The translations under genes were made by a program, and so were the position numbers. From contig CM035354.1 of assembly GCA_020137815.1 (NCBI GenBank), positions 1,855,495 through 1,919,494 of the forward strand: a stretch of DNA of 64,000 nucleotides, in the 5' to 3' direction. Under the pieces are notes generated by a model, which did not search any database, was not told the origin of the DNA, and saw only the letters and a list, made by a program, of their open reading frames with translations. Of this stretch, positions 1 to 12,386 are shown piece by piece; position 1 is the first letter of the stretch, and every line of letters starts with the position of its first letter. This stretch comes from Hormiphora californensis. Taxonomy: Eukaryota; Ctenophora; Tentaculata; Cydippida; Pleurobrachiidae.

Positions 1-782
1 ATCGTCTTAATTATTTAAGACCGTCATAACTCTTGTTATAATAGACCACTTTGCGCCATCTCGCTTTAAAACACGGCCAAGCACTAGCACTAAAAGATGT
101 TTTTGGAATTGTGCAGTTACTGTTTACCGTTTTTGAGAAATCGTGTTTCTTAGAAATCGTCTTAATTATTTAAAGTGAGAGTGGACCGAATCAGAATTGG
201 ACAAGTTTGTTGTAGGTAGTATAGATTATCTTTCTGAGCATTTTGCAGTTTTAGCCGCTCAAAATCGACCCACCCATCACTGAGATATTTTTGTTATGTT
301 GGGAGAACTCCTGTTTAATCAGTATGTATAAAACAGAATAGAAACAATCGTGGTGTTTTACTAACACATTCTGAATATATGCAGTGAGGTTGACATGTCC
401 ATGCACAGAAGCAGGGCAATGCAAGCCAGCATATTAAGAATTTAAAGAATGTGTTAGTAAAACACAAGGATTGTTTCTATCCTGTTTGATAAATACTGAT
501 CCAGCAGGAATTCTCCCAACATAACAAAAATATCTCAGTGATGGGTGGGTCGATTTAGAGCGGCAAAAAGGCAAAATGTTCAGAGAGCTATTCTCTACTA
601 CCTACAACAAACTTGTCCAATTCTGATCCGGTCCACTCTCACTTTAAGACCGTCATAACTCTTGTTATAATAGACCAATTTATACCATTTCGCTTTAAAA
701 CACGGCCAAGCACTAGCACTAAAAGATGTTTTTGGAATTGTGCAGCTACTGTTTACCGTTTTTGAGAAATCGTGTTTCTAAG
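1..782. repeat. 154-bp tandem repeat, second copy interrupted
   Basis: A unit of about 154 bases (1-154) is followed directly by a second copy (155-173 continued at 648 to about 782). Both contain the same stretch from GACCGTCATAACTC to GAAATCGTGTTTCT with only a few substitutions. The second copy is split by a foldback element at 174-643. The first copy therefore shows the uninterrupted target sequence. Confidence 0.85.
174..643. mobile_element. TTAA-flanked foldback (MITE-like) element
   Basis: The 470-bp segment starts AGTGAGAGTGGACCG and ends CGGTCCACTCTCACT. The two halves are reverse complements over most of their length, with the centre near 400-440. It is flanked by TTAA on both sides (170-173 and 644-647), while the neighbouring tandem copy has a single TTAA at the matching place (15-18). 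A TTAA duplication is the hallmark of piggyBac-type transposition. There is no transposase ORF, so it is a non-autonomous element. The family assignment is inference from the target site only. Confidence 0.85.
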
Positions 783-1802
783 ATTGACGCAAAAATCAGT
801 ATCTATCTATCTATCGATCTATCGACCTATATATCTTAATTGTGCGAAATTTGAGCCCTTCATAACTTGTGAAGTACAAACGCTAGGAACGTGAAATTTT
901 TACACAAGAAAGTTCCCTAGTTGGCAACTCTTAATACAAAATTTGAGCTGGATTGGAATAATGGAAGTATGTTTTTTAGCCGCTTGAAAAGGGCCTATCT
1001 GTAAAATAAGTATATAAGCGCTGGCCCGTAAAGGGGCGTTGACAGCCAGTTCCCCTCTCTGCTGTGGGTGTCAGGTTACACTGTACTACTCCTGCATACT
1101 ACTGCTGCAGTAATGGCACTACTTTCACCACAATTGTGTTTCTTGGCCTGGGGTTGGCCCCGGGGCGCTTGCCAGCGCTGTGATGAGAAAGGCTGCTTCT
1201 TCTTATTTTGTAATCTCTACAATGTTCTGGGCTGACACTATCAATCAATGATTATTTAATGCTGTTGGGACCCTGCGTCATAGTCACAATAGCACACATG
1301 TTAAAAGATGTGTTGTTTAGTCTAAAGAATTTTATGTTTGATTAACGCGACGGCCGACGCTAGTTCTGGTCGAATCGTTACGTGTCATCTCCGCCTTTCA
1401 ACTTGTTTTGTTCAAAGGAAGGAGGGTCGAACAAGGCAACTTTCAACAATAGTGGCCATGAATCAGGGTGAGATCATCTGGGGTATCATGTTTCAGGCTT
1501 GGTGTAAACATTCCTAGTGTTGAGATAATTCCTAGTGTAAATTTGTAATTTGAAACTCTAATTAGATCTGCTATAACTGCAGGGGGACCTCATTAGAGTA
1601 TTGCCCTTTGTTATGCCAATGAGTATGGGAGGAGGGAGGGTGACTTTTTTAGACTGTCTTTAAATGTGACCTCCCTTTTGCTTAAACAACGAACAGGGCA
1701 AGAAGTGGGTAGGCGGCAGTCAATGGAAAATATGGAGTAGGGGGTAGGCAGTGTAGAGGGTTTCATGATTTAACTGCCTCTCACACTTTCTCTCCTGCAC
1801 AG
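783..1802. other. Non-coding stretch upstream of first recognised ZFC3H1 exon
   Basis: It holds an ATCT-type short repeat (about 800-830), a hairpin-like dispersed motif at 1402-1440 and otherwise unstructured sequence. No convincing exon was found, although the 5' exons and promoter of ZFC3H1 should lie here or further left. Confidence 0.4.
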
Positions 1803-4800
1803 GATACAGGAAGTTATGCAGAGGATAGTATCCCCTCTGAAGACGACCTAGAGAGTATCTCTTCCTCTGACGACAGTGGATCAAACCATACCCCCTCCCC
1901 ACCAGCACGATCTAGAACATCAAACCACACTCCCTCCCCACCAACAACATCACGGTCTAAAGGAACATCAAACCACTCTCCATCTCCATTGCGGTCTAAA
2001 GCATCAAACCATTCTCCGTCATTATCATCACGAGCTGTCTCAAACCCCCGAAAGACATTTCCAGAACCTGTAGCAATGAAGTCAACCACCGATAAAACCA
2101 CTCGTAAACCAGTGAAAACCACTCCATCGTTATTGAAAACTATCATGTGTTCTCCGCCTAAACCACCTCAACCACTCAAACCGTCACCAACAACTTCAAA
2201 TCTACACTCAGCGTCAAATCTACAAATAACGATAACCACTCAACTACCCAATGGGACACCCCCGGACACATCAGGTACATACGATTAAATTACTCCGTGT
2301 TTTAGGTTGGATAATGACTGGTTAGTGGTTTGTGAGAACCGAGACATTTATCTGAGAAGTTGTTAACCTCTCTTTTCTTTCCGTTAGGACCTGCAGAAGG
2401 GTCATCTCACGATGGAAAAGAAGAGGGAGAACTAGATGGTTCAGACTCGTCAGATCAACTAGAAACAGGGGAGGTAGCAGCTCTTAGATCCATGCTACTG
2501 AATAGTATCCGGAAAAAGAAAGATAACGTTCCATCACCACCCCATCCTGACCCTGTTATCCCTCCCCCTGTAGAGCACCCATTGGAGCAGCTAGGTAAAT
2601 AAGTTGTGTAGCTCTCCCTGTATTTTGAGGGTAAATGGAGGTCTTATATCCAGGAAGTCAGCCGAGAAAGAATGAAAAGAGGGAGGGAGAGCCGAGAGAG
2701 ATTAGAGAACTGTGGATTCGCTCCGATACAACATAACTTTGTCCTTTTGCGCGGGCGCGGTCAACGAATTGCAGACCTCCTCGCGCGTTTGTGTATCACT
2801 AAGTCACGTACACTCACTTTTTAGAGTTTTTCAGGTTAATTTGATAACTTGATAATAGTTGTTGTGACTACAAATATTATTTACTCACAAAAATTCCTTA
2901 CAGCAGCTCCAGTATCTCCTGTTCGACAAAGTAAACGAATTAAAACCAGTGGCACTAGCTTCTCCCCGGGAGAAACAGGGTCGAGCAAGGGAACCTTCTC
3001 GATCGAGGAAGTGGCGGAGATAGTTGGAGATCTGCCAGTTGTCGATGAGGAGGCCTTTAAACGGTTTTATGTTAGCCGCAAACAGCAGAAGAAGGCTAGG
3101 CAACGTGCCAGGAGCTTCAAATGTGATCCGTGAGTTAAATTGAAATAACGATACTTTTTTGTCCAAAATATTTCACCCAGGGATTTATTGTAATTGTTTC
3201 TCCAGGTTGGATCTGCTAAAGGAAGAACTGTGCTTTGATCCCCTCGAGAGACAATGGTCTACCGTCAGTAGCTACAACACCGCAGCAGTCACACCGGGTT
3301 TCTCCTGGAAACGTCTAGCTAGATACCTCAAACACGCCGAATCTTTGTCATCACGGTTCAAACAAACCTTCACTGAGACCCACAATGGAACATCATCGTT
3401 CGATCAATTGTTTCCAAGTGTTCCTGAGAAGAATACGGTAGGAGAGGTGGTAGTAGTAGAGAAGCAAGTTGAACCTCAGGTTGTGGAAGTGAAGTCAGGA
3501 AAGAAAGTGGATGGAAGGGATAGAAAGATATCGATGGGAACTGAAGACCTCAACGACATGAGAGATATTCTACTGCAGTCGATGATCAAGAAAGACGCTG
3601 CAGAGAAACTAAAACTTCCAGTGGTTAAGTTCTCACCTGCTGTATCCCCAGTCCCTAGTCCACCACCTCCCCCTGTTGAGGCTCCTGTAGAGCAGCCAGC
3701 AGCTGCTGTAGCAGTGAAACAAGTTGCCAAGCCCCAAGTTGTGTTGAAAAGTGGTAGAGGAACCATTAAACCAGTTAATCTTAAACCAAAAATTGTTATC
3801 AAATGTCCAAGCTTACCTTCGACTTCAAAAGTTTCCGTACAGCCAAAAGAGGATTCATCATTACCTAAACAGATCTCAGTCTCTAGCAGTGAGAATTCAG
3901 AGATTGAGCAGCAAAAGCATACCATTCGTATTACTAACAATAAAACAACGCCACCCGCTCCTATCAACCAACTCCGAGCTACACTAAACTCAGTGAGACA
4001 GACAACTCCACCAACTAAACCCCAAGTTGTATTCAAGAAAACTCGGCAATCTTCTCCCGCCCCCACAATGATAGCCGGCCTGCCCGTACACGAGAGTCTT
4101 ATGCCCCGGAACCTCCTGACCCTCACTCCCGAGGCTATCAAGGCCCAACGAGAGGAAACCAGGAAGATAATCAAGCTACTAATGGTGGACAAAGATTTAA
4201 AAGTGAAAGATCCAGGAAAATCGGAAATATCAACCGAGAAGAGAGACGAAATTGTGAAGAGATTTGAGCCGAAAATTCGACCTGTTGTAATTCAGCTGAC
4301 TGGTTCAGACAGTGAGGAAGGGGAGGATGGGGAGGAAGGGGGTGATGAAAAGTTACCTTTTACCCCGGTGAAAGGAGACGATGCTAGTAGGTGGAGTGCA
4401 GAACGAGCCAAACTCGCCCTACAGGTTGGTCCAACACCTTTTTTTTGATGTCACTTTTCATTGATTATGCCGGGATTATACCTCTCCCCCATATTTTATC
4501 TCGTCCCTAACACTCTCACCCCTAACACCTCTCTCAGATTGTGAAGCTTGAACAGCGGCTAGTGTCTTATACCCTGGAGAAGAGCACCCAGAACAAGGAG
4601 CTGGCGGGACACCTTGGCAAGCTGAAAAACCTTGAGGTTCAGGTGGAGAGAGCCAAGGCCCTGGTGGACAAGGGAAATAATCTGATACAGTATCTGGAGG
4701 AAAAGAGGGCGGGATGCTTGTCTGAGCTAAGGGAAAAGAATAGGGTGGTTGCTGATCTAACTAAACGAATTGAAGAACCTGATAAGTGGAGAGATGAACA

Positions 4801-6123
4801 GTTTGCTAAAGCTGCCCTTGAGAGGTAATATAATGTCATCCGATTGATTCCAGTGATACAGAGTCGTAATTTCGCGAAAACCGCTGCAGCTACAAACCAG
4901 CAACTACAAATATCACCTTCATCCTCTACCTACCCCCTACAGTCCCCCCCCCCCCCCTGGTGCCCCGATCCTCTCTTTGATTTGAATCCCGAGTTCTAAC
5001 TCCCTAATTTCTGTTATAGTGGTCTGGGAGATGAAGAGAAACCGGGTAGCTCCGGTCTACAAATCACAGCTGATGATGATGATGAGGGTGATATGGAGCC
5101 AGGAGAGATAGGATCGGATGAAAGTGGGGAAGGTAGAAGCACTCCAGTTTTACCAAGTGTTCCTACACGGGATTCCAGGTACTATTTTTATCAATTACGA
5201 TCATCATTTTTCATGTTGTTAATTAATTAATTAGCCAATTAAACACCACTTATAATCTCCTGCAGTGAGGAATTGCAAGATGCAATGAACAGCGTGGAAG
5301 AGCTTCTAAAATCATGTCTCGCTACCCTGAAGCTACCCTCATGGCCAAGAGAGAAGTTATCCATAAAACCAATTGTTGAGTTTACCCCTCGTGCACCTGA
5401 AAGGATCAGAGAGAAAGGAAAAGGAGATAGAGTATCGGCTCTTTATACCAGCCCTCTCACCTTCTTCCGGTCATACAGGTATGTATTCTTGGTAGAAGAC
5501 TTTCTTTCTGAATCAGTATTATTTAGCTGAAAACTATTTTTTATTCTCCCCTCAGGTTTAGCCCCTATTACAGGAGTAAGGCACAGTTGGCTCTCACCAG
5601 CGCTACCTACTCCCATAAGATCCGTCCTGATATACCATTATGTCCCCATGATCTACACGGCAAGTGCCTGGATCGAACCTGTCAAAGGTAAACAGCTGAC
5701 GTCATTGTATATGACGTCATTGTATATGACGTCACTCTGAAGCTGACGTCATTGTATATGACGTCACTCTGAAGTAGCTAAAACACTTGCATAACGTTTT
5801 TAAGTATCTATTTAAATCCTTCCTTCCATACACACCAGGCAACATCTTTCTACGGTGACTAGTGTCTCGGGAGCAGAGTTGCGGACACAACTGTGTGTCA
5901 GTGCGGGGCTGAAAGTCTCCACTATTAGTAAATTTGAGCAGCTTCATAGAAACCTTCAGGACTCTGAGCTAAACCTGCTTTTCTGTGGTCATCTCAACAA
6001 GATGAGGAAGGAACGAAGTTAGTAATTGAGTAGATAGTCTGGTTGTAAATTCTAGGTGTAGCTCACAATGCATTTTATTTTATAAAATAACGCATGTGAG
6101 GGTTCGGCAGAGCAACTATCCTC

Positions 6124-6154
<31 letters not shown>

Positions 6155-9100
6155 CGTTAGAACATGTACTATTATAGGTACAGAGAGCGAGAGTGTGTTA
6201 GAACATGTACTATTATAGGTACAGAGAGCGAGAGTGCATTAGAACATGTACTATTATAGGTACAGAGTCTGAACAATTAAACATTTTTACATCATGTCAT
6301 TTTATGATGACTATCCTTCAGAGAAAGATTTCTACTTTGTAAATACGACCCATGTTCCTCCGGTCCTACATATAAAGAGAAAGGATGCCCTGCCGACCAG
6401 AGAGAAACTGTCCGCTTACCTAGAGACGTCCTCCTCTCAAACCCACCACTATAACAAGTAAGGGTTCACTATAATGTGACACAGCTGAATAATAATATTT
6501 TGAACGCTTTTTGAACAAATAGTACCACTGGGCACTTGCACCCCGGGGAGTCCGGTTAACGAAGGTTTGACTGTTTTCTAAAGGAAAGGTTAAAATAATA
6601 AACGCAATACAAATTTCAAATGAAATTCTCAAAATTTTATATCACGCTATCCTTCACGTAACAGTCTCTACTGCACTTCCCTTGGTCGAAGGAAGCATGT
6701 GACGTCATTTTTCAACTTCATCGGTGCAACATTCTGATTGATCACGGGTGGATTCTCCTTATCAAACCTCTGCTCAACATCGTATCTTTTTGCCAACGCC
6801 GAGAGAGTCAGCTTCATCAGCATCATAGCTAGATGCTTGCCAATGCATCCTCGGGAACCAGCCCAGAAGGGGGTATAGGAAAACTCAGTGGGGACAAAGT
6901 CCTCTGTCCACCTATCAGGGTTAAAGGTGTAGGGATCCGTCCAGTATTCCTCATCGTGATGCATCACGTAGTGATTGTACGCAATCCGAAAACCTTTGGA
7001 GTATATTTTGTAGCCTGCAAAGTTATGTGATCCATCCGCGTTTGTTTGATTTTCTCTCCTGGAGGAAAGGGCTGTGTTAGTAATATAATGACAAACACAA
7101 ATATATGAAAGAAACAAGTTTTCTACTAATTGGGCGATGGGGTGCCTGAGAGCTTCTGTGGTAATTGAGAAATTTAGGGTTTAATATTTAGTGGTTGTTT
7201 TACTTATTTGCCAAGCTATACTGCCTTTCGCAAGCCCTGCAAATGTAAAGGGAGGGTTAGAACATAACAAGGGGTGATCGGTTAATTGAATTGTGAATCA
7301 GTTACTTACTGACTAACAGTCCTCAATCCCCTTAGCAAGGCAGGTGCCATTCTCATCCCCTCCAAGAGGCACATTTCAGTATACTTTAGATTCCTCAAAT
7401 CACTATTACTCTCCACATTAACCTCCCGCAGCTCTTTAAACATCCTCTCTTGGATCTTCGGGTATTTTTCTAATATCATAAACAGAGTACATGTTTGTTT
7501 AACCAGATTATCTGTCACCAAGCATACCGTAACGATGTCATCCACAACCTTCTCAAAAACCTGACTGTGCTTTAACAGCTTGCTAGTCTTTCCAGTCATT
7601 CTTCCTGCGTCTATCAAATTTGCCACCATACTCTGCTTATCCAGCAGCTGTTCCCCAGATCGCATATCCTTGGAAATCTTTTTAACAACATCCATACTAT
7701 CCTGACGAAGCTCCTTTACAATTTCAATTACACTTTGAGCCTTCATTTCGGTGATCTTTTTGTAGCTCAGCATCGTTTTGGTATCTTTAATCGAGATTTC
7801 GTTTAGAATCCTAAGTGTCATATCAGCCACTTTCTGCGGCTCAAGAGGATCATCCATTCCCAGTGCTTGCATGAAGTGGATGTAGGTAACCGCCATCAGG
7901 TCATGGAAATCCACAACTGATCCCTTCTCTCCAACCTTCTCTTTCCACATACTAACAATTTGCCGATCCAGGTGCGCCTTGCACTGTGGAAACAGAGCAG
8001 TCATGTTGGTCTTTGAGAAGAAATGGCTCATATGTTTCCTCTTGATGGCCCAGTTTTTCCCATTACCCGAGAGGATGCTGTTTGTCCCAATCAGCTTCTG
8101 GCCCCGGATGACCCTGTTGGGCAGGTCTGATGCCTTCCTGTACACATTAATGGAGGTGGCAAGTTCCTTCAGGACCACGGGGTCATGAGTAAACATGAGC
8201 ATACTGTTGTTCATGAAGATGCAGTAGTTCTTGCCCAACTTCTTCCGCCATTCCATCACTGTATCCAAAAGGGCGTTATCTTCACGTGCTTTATTGAGCG
8301 TGTACACGTGTCCAACTATCCAGCCATCCAATGGTGGCGTGGGAATGTGCCGGTTGTCCCATTTTTGTTTTACACTTTTCCAGGATCGCTTTACAAAATA
8401 GATGCCGACCAGGACGGCCAGGGTCAGTAACAGGTACATAGTGAATTGGGCTGATAGGAGAAACTAACATTATAAGGAATCAATCTTGAAAACCATTGAC
8501 TCTCCCATATAATTTTTTGTTGTTGAAAAAATGGAACTACAATATATGCAAGGTGAAGAGTCACTTGAGGGTGGTATGCGAACTAGCAGAAAACGGATAG
8601 GATCGCAGCGGTGTGTAATGACGTATTGGGGAACAATTATATATTTGTGGGTTGCCCACGCCCTCAAGACTTGATTTGCTGCAGGGAAAACTGGTCGAGT
8701 GATACGAGCAACGGGGCAAAAATCTCGAGGCTAAGTAGACCACTGGGGAAAACGGTTTTTTTTATTTAGAACCCTGAAATTTCAACTATAGAAATTAGAA
8801 AGTGATGAATTATAGGGATCGAATTAAGCCAATAACTATTAATGCTGTGCTAGATAACATTTAATAATCCTTAGCGGCAAACAATGATGTTCACTCAATC
8901 AACTACATTGTCCTAGTCCCTCAATATTCCGCAATTGCGGCCCCTTACAAACGGTCAGACCCCGGTCAGACGGATAGTAAAGGATGTACCTCACTTTTTA
9001 TTTTACTAGAAAATTCTAAAATAATTAAATTTTAGAAAAATTGGCCTCCAGCTGGAAATCGAACCTGGGTAGCATGTGTCAGAGTCATAATTATCAGCTG

Positions 9101-10490
9101 ATTATAGGCTGTCTCTAGAGAATCTTGTTTTGTTCAAACCCCGCGGAGCTCGCGAAAAAAAGGGTCGAGCTATAGACAAAGAAAATCCTGTTCAGAAACA
9201 GTCAAAGTTTTGGCAACGCGTGTCAAAATGAGGATCAAAGTTTGTTGTTCCAAGCACTAAACGGCACCATTGACCCCCCCCCCCCTCCCACCCCCCAATA
9301 TCTCTCTAACATCACCTCATATTTCTAGGGTGATATGGGCGCTATCATGCCTCAGTCTCGGAGGTGACCCTGTCGCAACAGTGCAAGGCTTCACCACGAG
9401 ATCCTGAGAGCTGGTTGGCCCTCGTTAGTTGTCAGCGAAACAGAGCAGCAGGACCGAGCGTACTGAATAACACTCTTAGCAAGGCCCTACAGTACAACAA
9501 ATCTTGTCCGGTTAGTGCTGATGATTTTAGAGGTGGTTGATATTTTACTAGGAGATGTTATTATCTATTACTCCGTATAATAATAAAACCAGCGATACCA
9601 GCATGATAATAATAATACCTGTGTTATCCAGTATTGTACTATTTCGATTTTATTTCCTTTCCTTCTTCCCGACAGGAGCTTTGGGTAGAATATCTGAAAC
9701 TAAAATCGGAGCTCTCCACCTCGCCTAATGATCTGATAGCACACTACGAACAGGCCCTAAAACTCGCTCCCTCTCCCGTTCTCTGGAAGAATCTCGCTCC
9801 AAAACTATGCTCATTTGCATCACAAATCGAGGCCCTGGACTCAGCACTGCGAATCTGCACAGTTACAGATAGCGAGTGCTATGGAGAACTAAAGAAGGAC
9901 AGACTCTTATTATTGCATAGAGCAGGTTACGGTGTGGCGAGTGAGCTTGAGGAGACCCTATCAGACATGGGCAAGCTAACAGATCATCACCTACTATGGT
10001 TTATCAGGCAGTCTCTGTACCACGCCCAAACCTCCTCCCTCTCCTATAGCCCGGAGGAGGTGACTGTAACATCTCCCCCGGCCACCTTGGAGGGGTGTCT
10101 CAAGGAGGCGGTTACCATAGTGACCAGTGCCGATATCCTACTCAGTCTCTATCGACTACAAAGTGAGGTTGTATCTGTTCTCAGTACACGAGAGGCTGCC
10201 ATTGCCCTCCTAAGTGATGTCACCAGCCGGCGACCTGAACTGTTCCAATTGATGGAGGACATTGTTCGACTGGGAGGTTGGGTGGAACCGGACGTGCCCT
10301 GGCCTAGGTTGGTCTATCTACAGATGGAGTCTGCCCTAGAGAATGGGCAGCGGGATTTGGCAGTCTCTGTGGCGGGCAACTTGGTTGGGGCGCTAATTGG
10401 ACGCCACGTACAGGACGATGCAGATAACATTGTTCAGCTATACAGGTTAGTTAGATCAGTTAGATCTATCTCTCTCTCTATATATATATA

Positions 10491-10548
<58 letters not shown>

Positions 10549-12386
10549 ATATCTCTAATATCTCTAATCTCCCTATCTCTCACCCACACCCAGGGAAGTG
10601 CTTTCTATCTCAATGGGTGGAGTTGTACTCCCCGAATACCGTTCTCTAACCGAGTTAGATCACCGTCCCTGGCTGGTAATGGTCTACTCTCGACTATCCT
10701 CCCTGTTTCCCTGTGATCCAGTGGAACAATACCGGCTCTTCTCGACCCGATTAGCTCATGTTGTCGCTGGGTCGGAGGAAATTAATTCCCTCCGTCATGC
10801 GATTTCATGTGAGCCTTCAATCGCAGGAGCGCAAACCCTTTGGAAAAGGTGAGAAAATCGAGATGTTATACTTTTATTTTGTTTCTGGATTTTTCGATAC
10901 TTATCTGAAGTTTCCCTCCCTTAGATACATTGTGGTGATGGAGGAGGAGTGTAAAAAAGATAAACAGTTGGTCAACGTATGTTCTATCTTCTATCTTGTT
11001 TCTACCGCTCTCTGTCTCACGTTACCAAACCCTGACCCGTCCGCTCCCCTCCCCAATTAATCATCCAAGCCTCTATTGCCCATGATTTTAAATCTATTGA
11101 ATGACCTCTATTCCCCTCATTTGTCACCTCTAATTCCCCTGTTTCACTCCCTTCCCATTTCCTAGATACTACACGAGGAATATATACACTGTCTGAAGAC
11201 TGTCCCGTGTGCGGGCTCGGGAGACTTCACCTTCCACAACGAGGTACCAGCTCAGCTCTCTGCCAGTCTCTGGAGTTTCATCGGCTCAGCTGCAAACACA
11301 CCGGACCCCTGTGACATGCCCGGGCGTGTCATTTTGGTATCTTGTGGCCCTTCTGAGTACTCCGGGGACGGCCCAGAAGAATCTTCCTGTACTCTGCTAC
11401 ACTGACACTAACAAACACAAGGACGGGATTTGGGGGTTTCGAAATTGAAAAAAAAACTGGTTTTTGGAAACTTGTAAAAAAGAGAAAGAGGCGTAAGAGC
11501 CCACCAAAAAAAAGAAATGAAAAAAAAGAAGAAAAAAACAAATAATTGGGAATGGAATGACTGACGGGATATTGGAATTAAATTTTTACAAGACAGGGAC
11601 GGTTTTCCTTTTCTTCTCAGGTATTTTCCAAGATGACGTCTCACTTCAAGCACCCAGAAGACAGATTACAGGAGATGGCTGATTTCCTAATGTCCTACAG
11701 ACAAAACAGAGCACTACTGATCAGGTGAGAGTGTCTTTGTTGCACCCTTCTTACTTTCTAAGAAACTCTCTACCACACTTCTTCCTAGATATGCCTCTAA
11801 AGTGTCGCAAAGTAACGTCGACTCGGTTATCCACTGCATCAAGAATTATCTAAAAGACGCCCCTGACGATGAAGAACTATGGATAATGTATACCTGTCGG
11901 TTTGTGTGTCTGTCTGTCTGTCACACTCCCCCTCCCCTCACATATCTCACACCCGCCCTCTCTCTCCCTCATCCAGGTTGATCAACCTGTCTCAACGATG
12001 CCTGGGTACCAGCGACGTATGTGAAACGAGGATCCTCTCAAGGGATCAGGTGATTGTCTTGTTTCGTTTCCTCCTTTACTAACCCCTCTCTACCTCTCAG
12101 ATACGGTGCCTTGGACGGGATGCCTTGACTGCCCTGCCTCTCAGCTGCAATGTACTTCTCCAGGTATGAAACTGTTTATTCACCTCCTGTTTGTTAGTCT
12201 CCTGTGACCTGTATTAACTTCAAACTAATTACCCCCCAATTATTTCTAACATGTCCATCCCTTTAGGTTCTACAGTTCGAGATAAGGCAGTCGGACAATG
12301 AAGATGAGCGGAGAGAGTTATGTATTTGGGCGTTGAAACAGGCAAAGGACCGGGGTATTCGATTAATAAACGGACAATCCTTGTAG
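1803..12386 (+). CDS. ZFC3H1: ZFC3H1 homologue, exosome-adaptor zinc finger/HAT-repeat protein (5' end not found)
   Basis: Exons read as 1803-2274, 2388-2594, 2904-3129, 3206-4424, 4538-4824, 5020-5178, 5266-5478, 5556-5687, 5839-6017, 6322-6457, 9356-9510, 9676-10445, 10594-10848, 10925-10976, 11166-11243, 11621-11724, 11789-11887, 11976-12049, 12101-12163 and 12267-12386, about 1,670 codons. The N-terminal half is disordered, Ser/Pro-rich and acidic, with an EEGELDGSD motif typical of the family. A coiled coil lies in 4538-4824. The signature is the block SYRFSPYYRSKAQLALTSAT followed by a C-x8-C-x4-C-x3-H finger (CPHDLHGKCLDRTCQRQH) across exons 5556 and 5839. After it come HAT/TPR-like helices (DPESWLALV, ELWVEYLKLK) to the stop at 12386. 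In vertebrates ZFC3H1 works with MTR4 (PAXT) to send polyadenylated nuclear RNA to the exosome. All phases agree except between 6457 (phase 2) and 9356 (phase 1), so a small exon may be missed. The start codon is upstream of 1803 and was not located. Confidence 0.8.
5697..5777. repeat. Tandem array with five TGACGTCA sites
   Basis: Inside a ZFC3H1 intron, a short unit with core TGACGTCATTGTATA is repeated and ends with a CTCTGAAG variant. Five perfect palindromic TGACGTCA octamers (the CREB/ATF site) fall within 81 bases. Whether any factor binds here cannot be told from sequence. Confidence 0.8.
6121..6275. repeat. (GA)n followed by three ~42-bp tandem copies
   Basis: A GA tract (6124-6152) leads into three copies of a unit containing TTAGAACATGTACTATTATA and ending GGTACAGAG. 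It lies in the ZFC3H1 intron between the exons ending at 6017 and starting at 6322. No coding content. Confidence 0.8.
6668..8439 (-). CDS. Cytochrome P450 monooxygenase, nested in a ZFC3H1 intron
   Basis: Two exons, 8439-7310 and 7058-6668, join across a GT-AG intron in consistent phase to give 506 residues, the usual P450 length. An N-terminal membrane anchor (about 1-16) is followed by a basic/proline hinge (HIPTPPLDGW), so it should sit in the ER membrane facing the cytosol. Visible motifs are C-helix WAIKR (W130, R134), K-helix ExxR (E360-R363), FNPDRW (422-427) and the haem loop FWAGSRGCIG with the thiolate at Cys448. The I-helix is unusual: at the oxygen-activating site the sequence reads VTDNLVKQ, so the normal acid-Thr pair is Asp310-Asn311. 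The substrate cannot be inferred, and similarity to CYP46/CYP4-like enzymes is only an impression. The gene lies wholly within the ZFC3H1 intron 6458-9355 on the opposite strand. Confidence 0.9.
9043..9117 (-). other. tRNA-like (possible SINE) fragment
   Basis: On the minus strand the stretch ends CAGGTTCGATTTCCAG, which resembles an RNA polymerase III B box (GGTTCGANNCC), preceded by a tRNA-like spacing. A proper cloverleaf T-stem does not form, so this is not called as a functional tRNA. A degenerate SINE head is the likeliest reading. Confidence 0.25.
10482..10548 (+). repeat. (CT)n microsatellite forming most of a ZFC3H1 intron
   Basis: The intron between exons ending 10445 and starting 10594 is 148 bases and consists mainly of a CT tract and TCTCTAATA repeats leading to the acceptor CACCCACACCCAG. 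On the sense strand the tract is all pyrimidine, continuous with the polypyrimidine region of the 3' splice site. Confidence 0.85.

Noticed and set aside
3476-4192. 238-codon antisense ORF opposite the large ZFC3H1 exon
   Set aside because: Shadow frame of a clearly coding exon; no start/splice or family evidence.
9043-9117. Functional tRNA gene on the minus strand
   Set aside because: Only a B-box-like GGTTCGATTTC is present; the T-stem does not pair and no acceptor stem forms.
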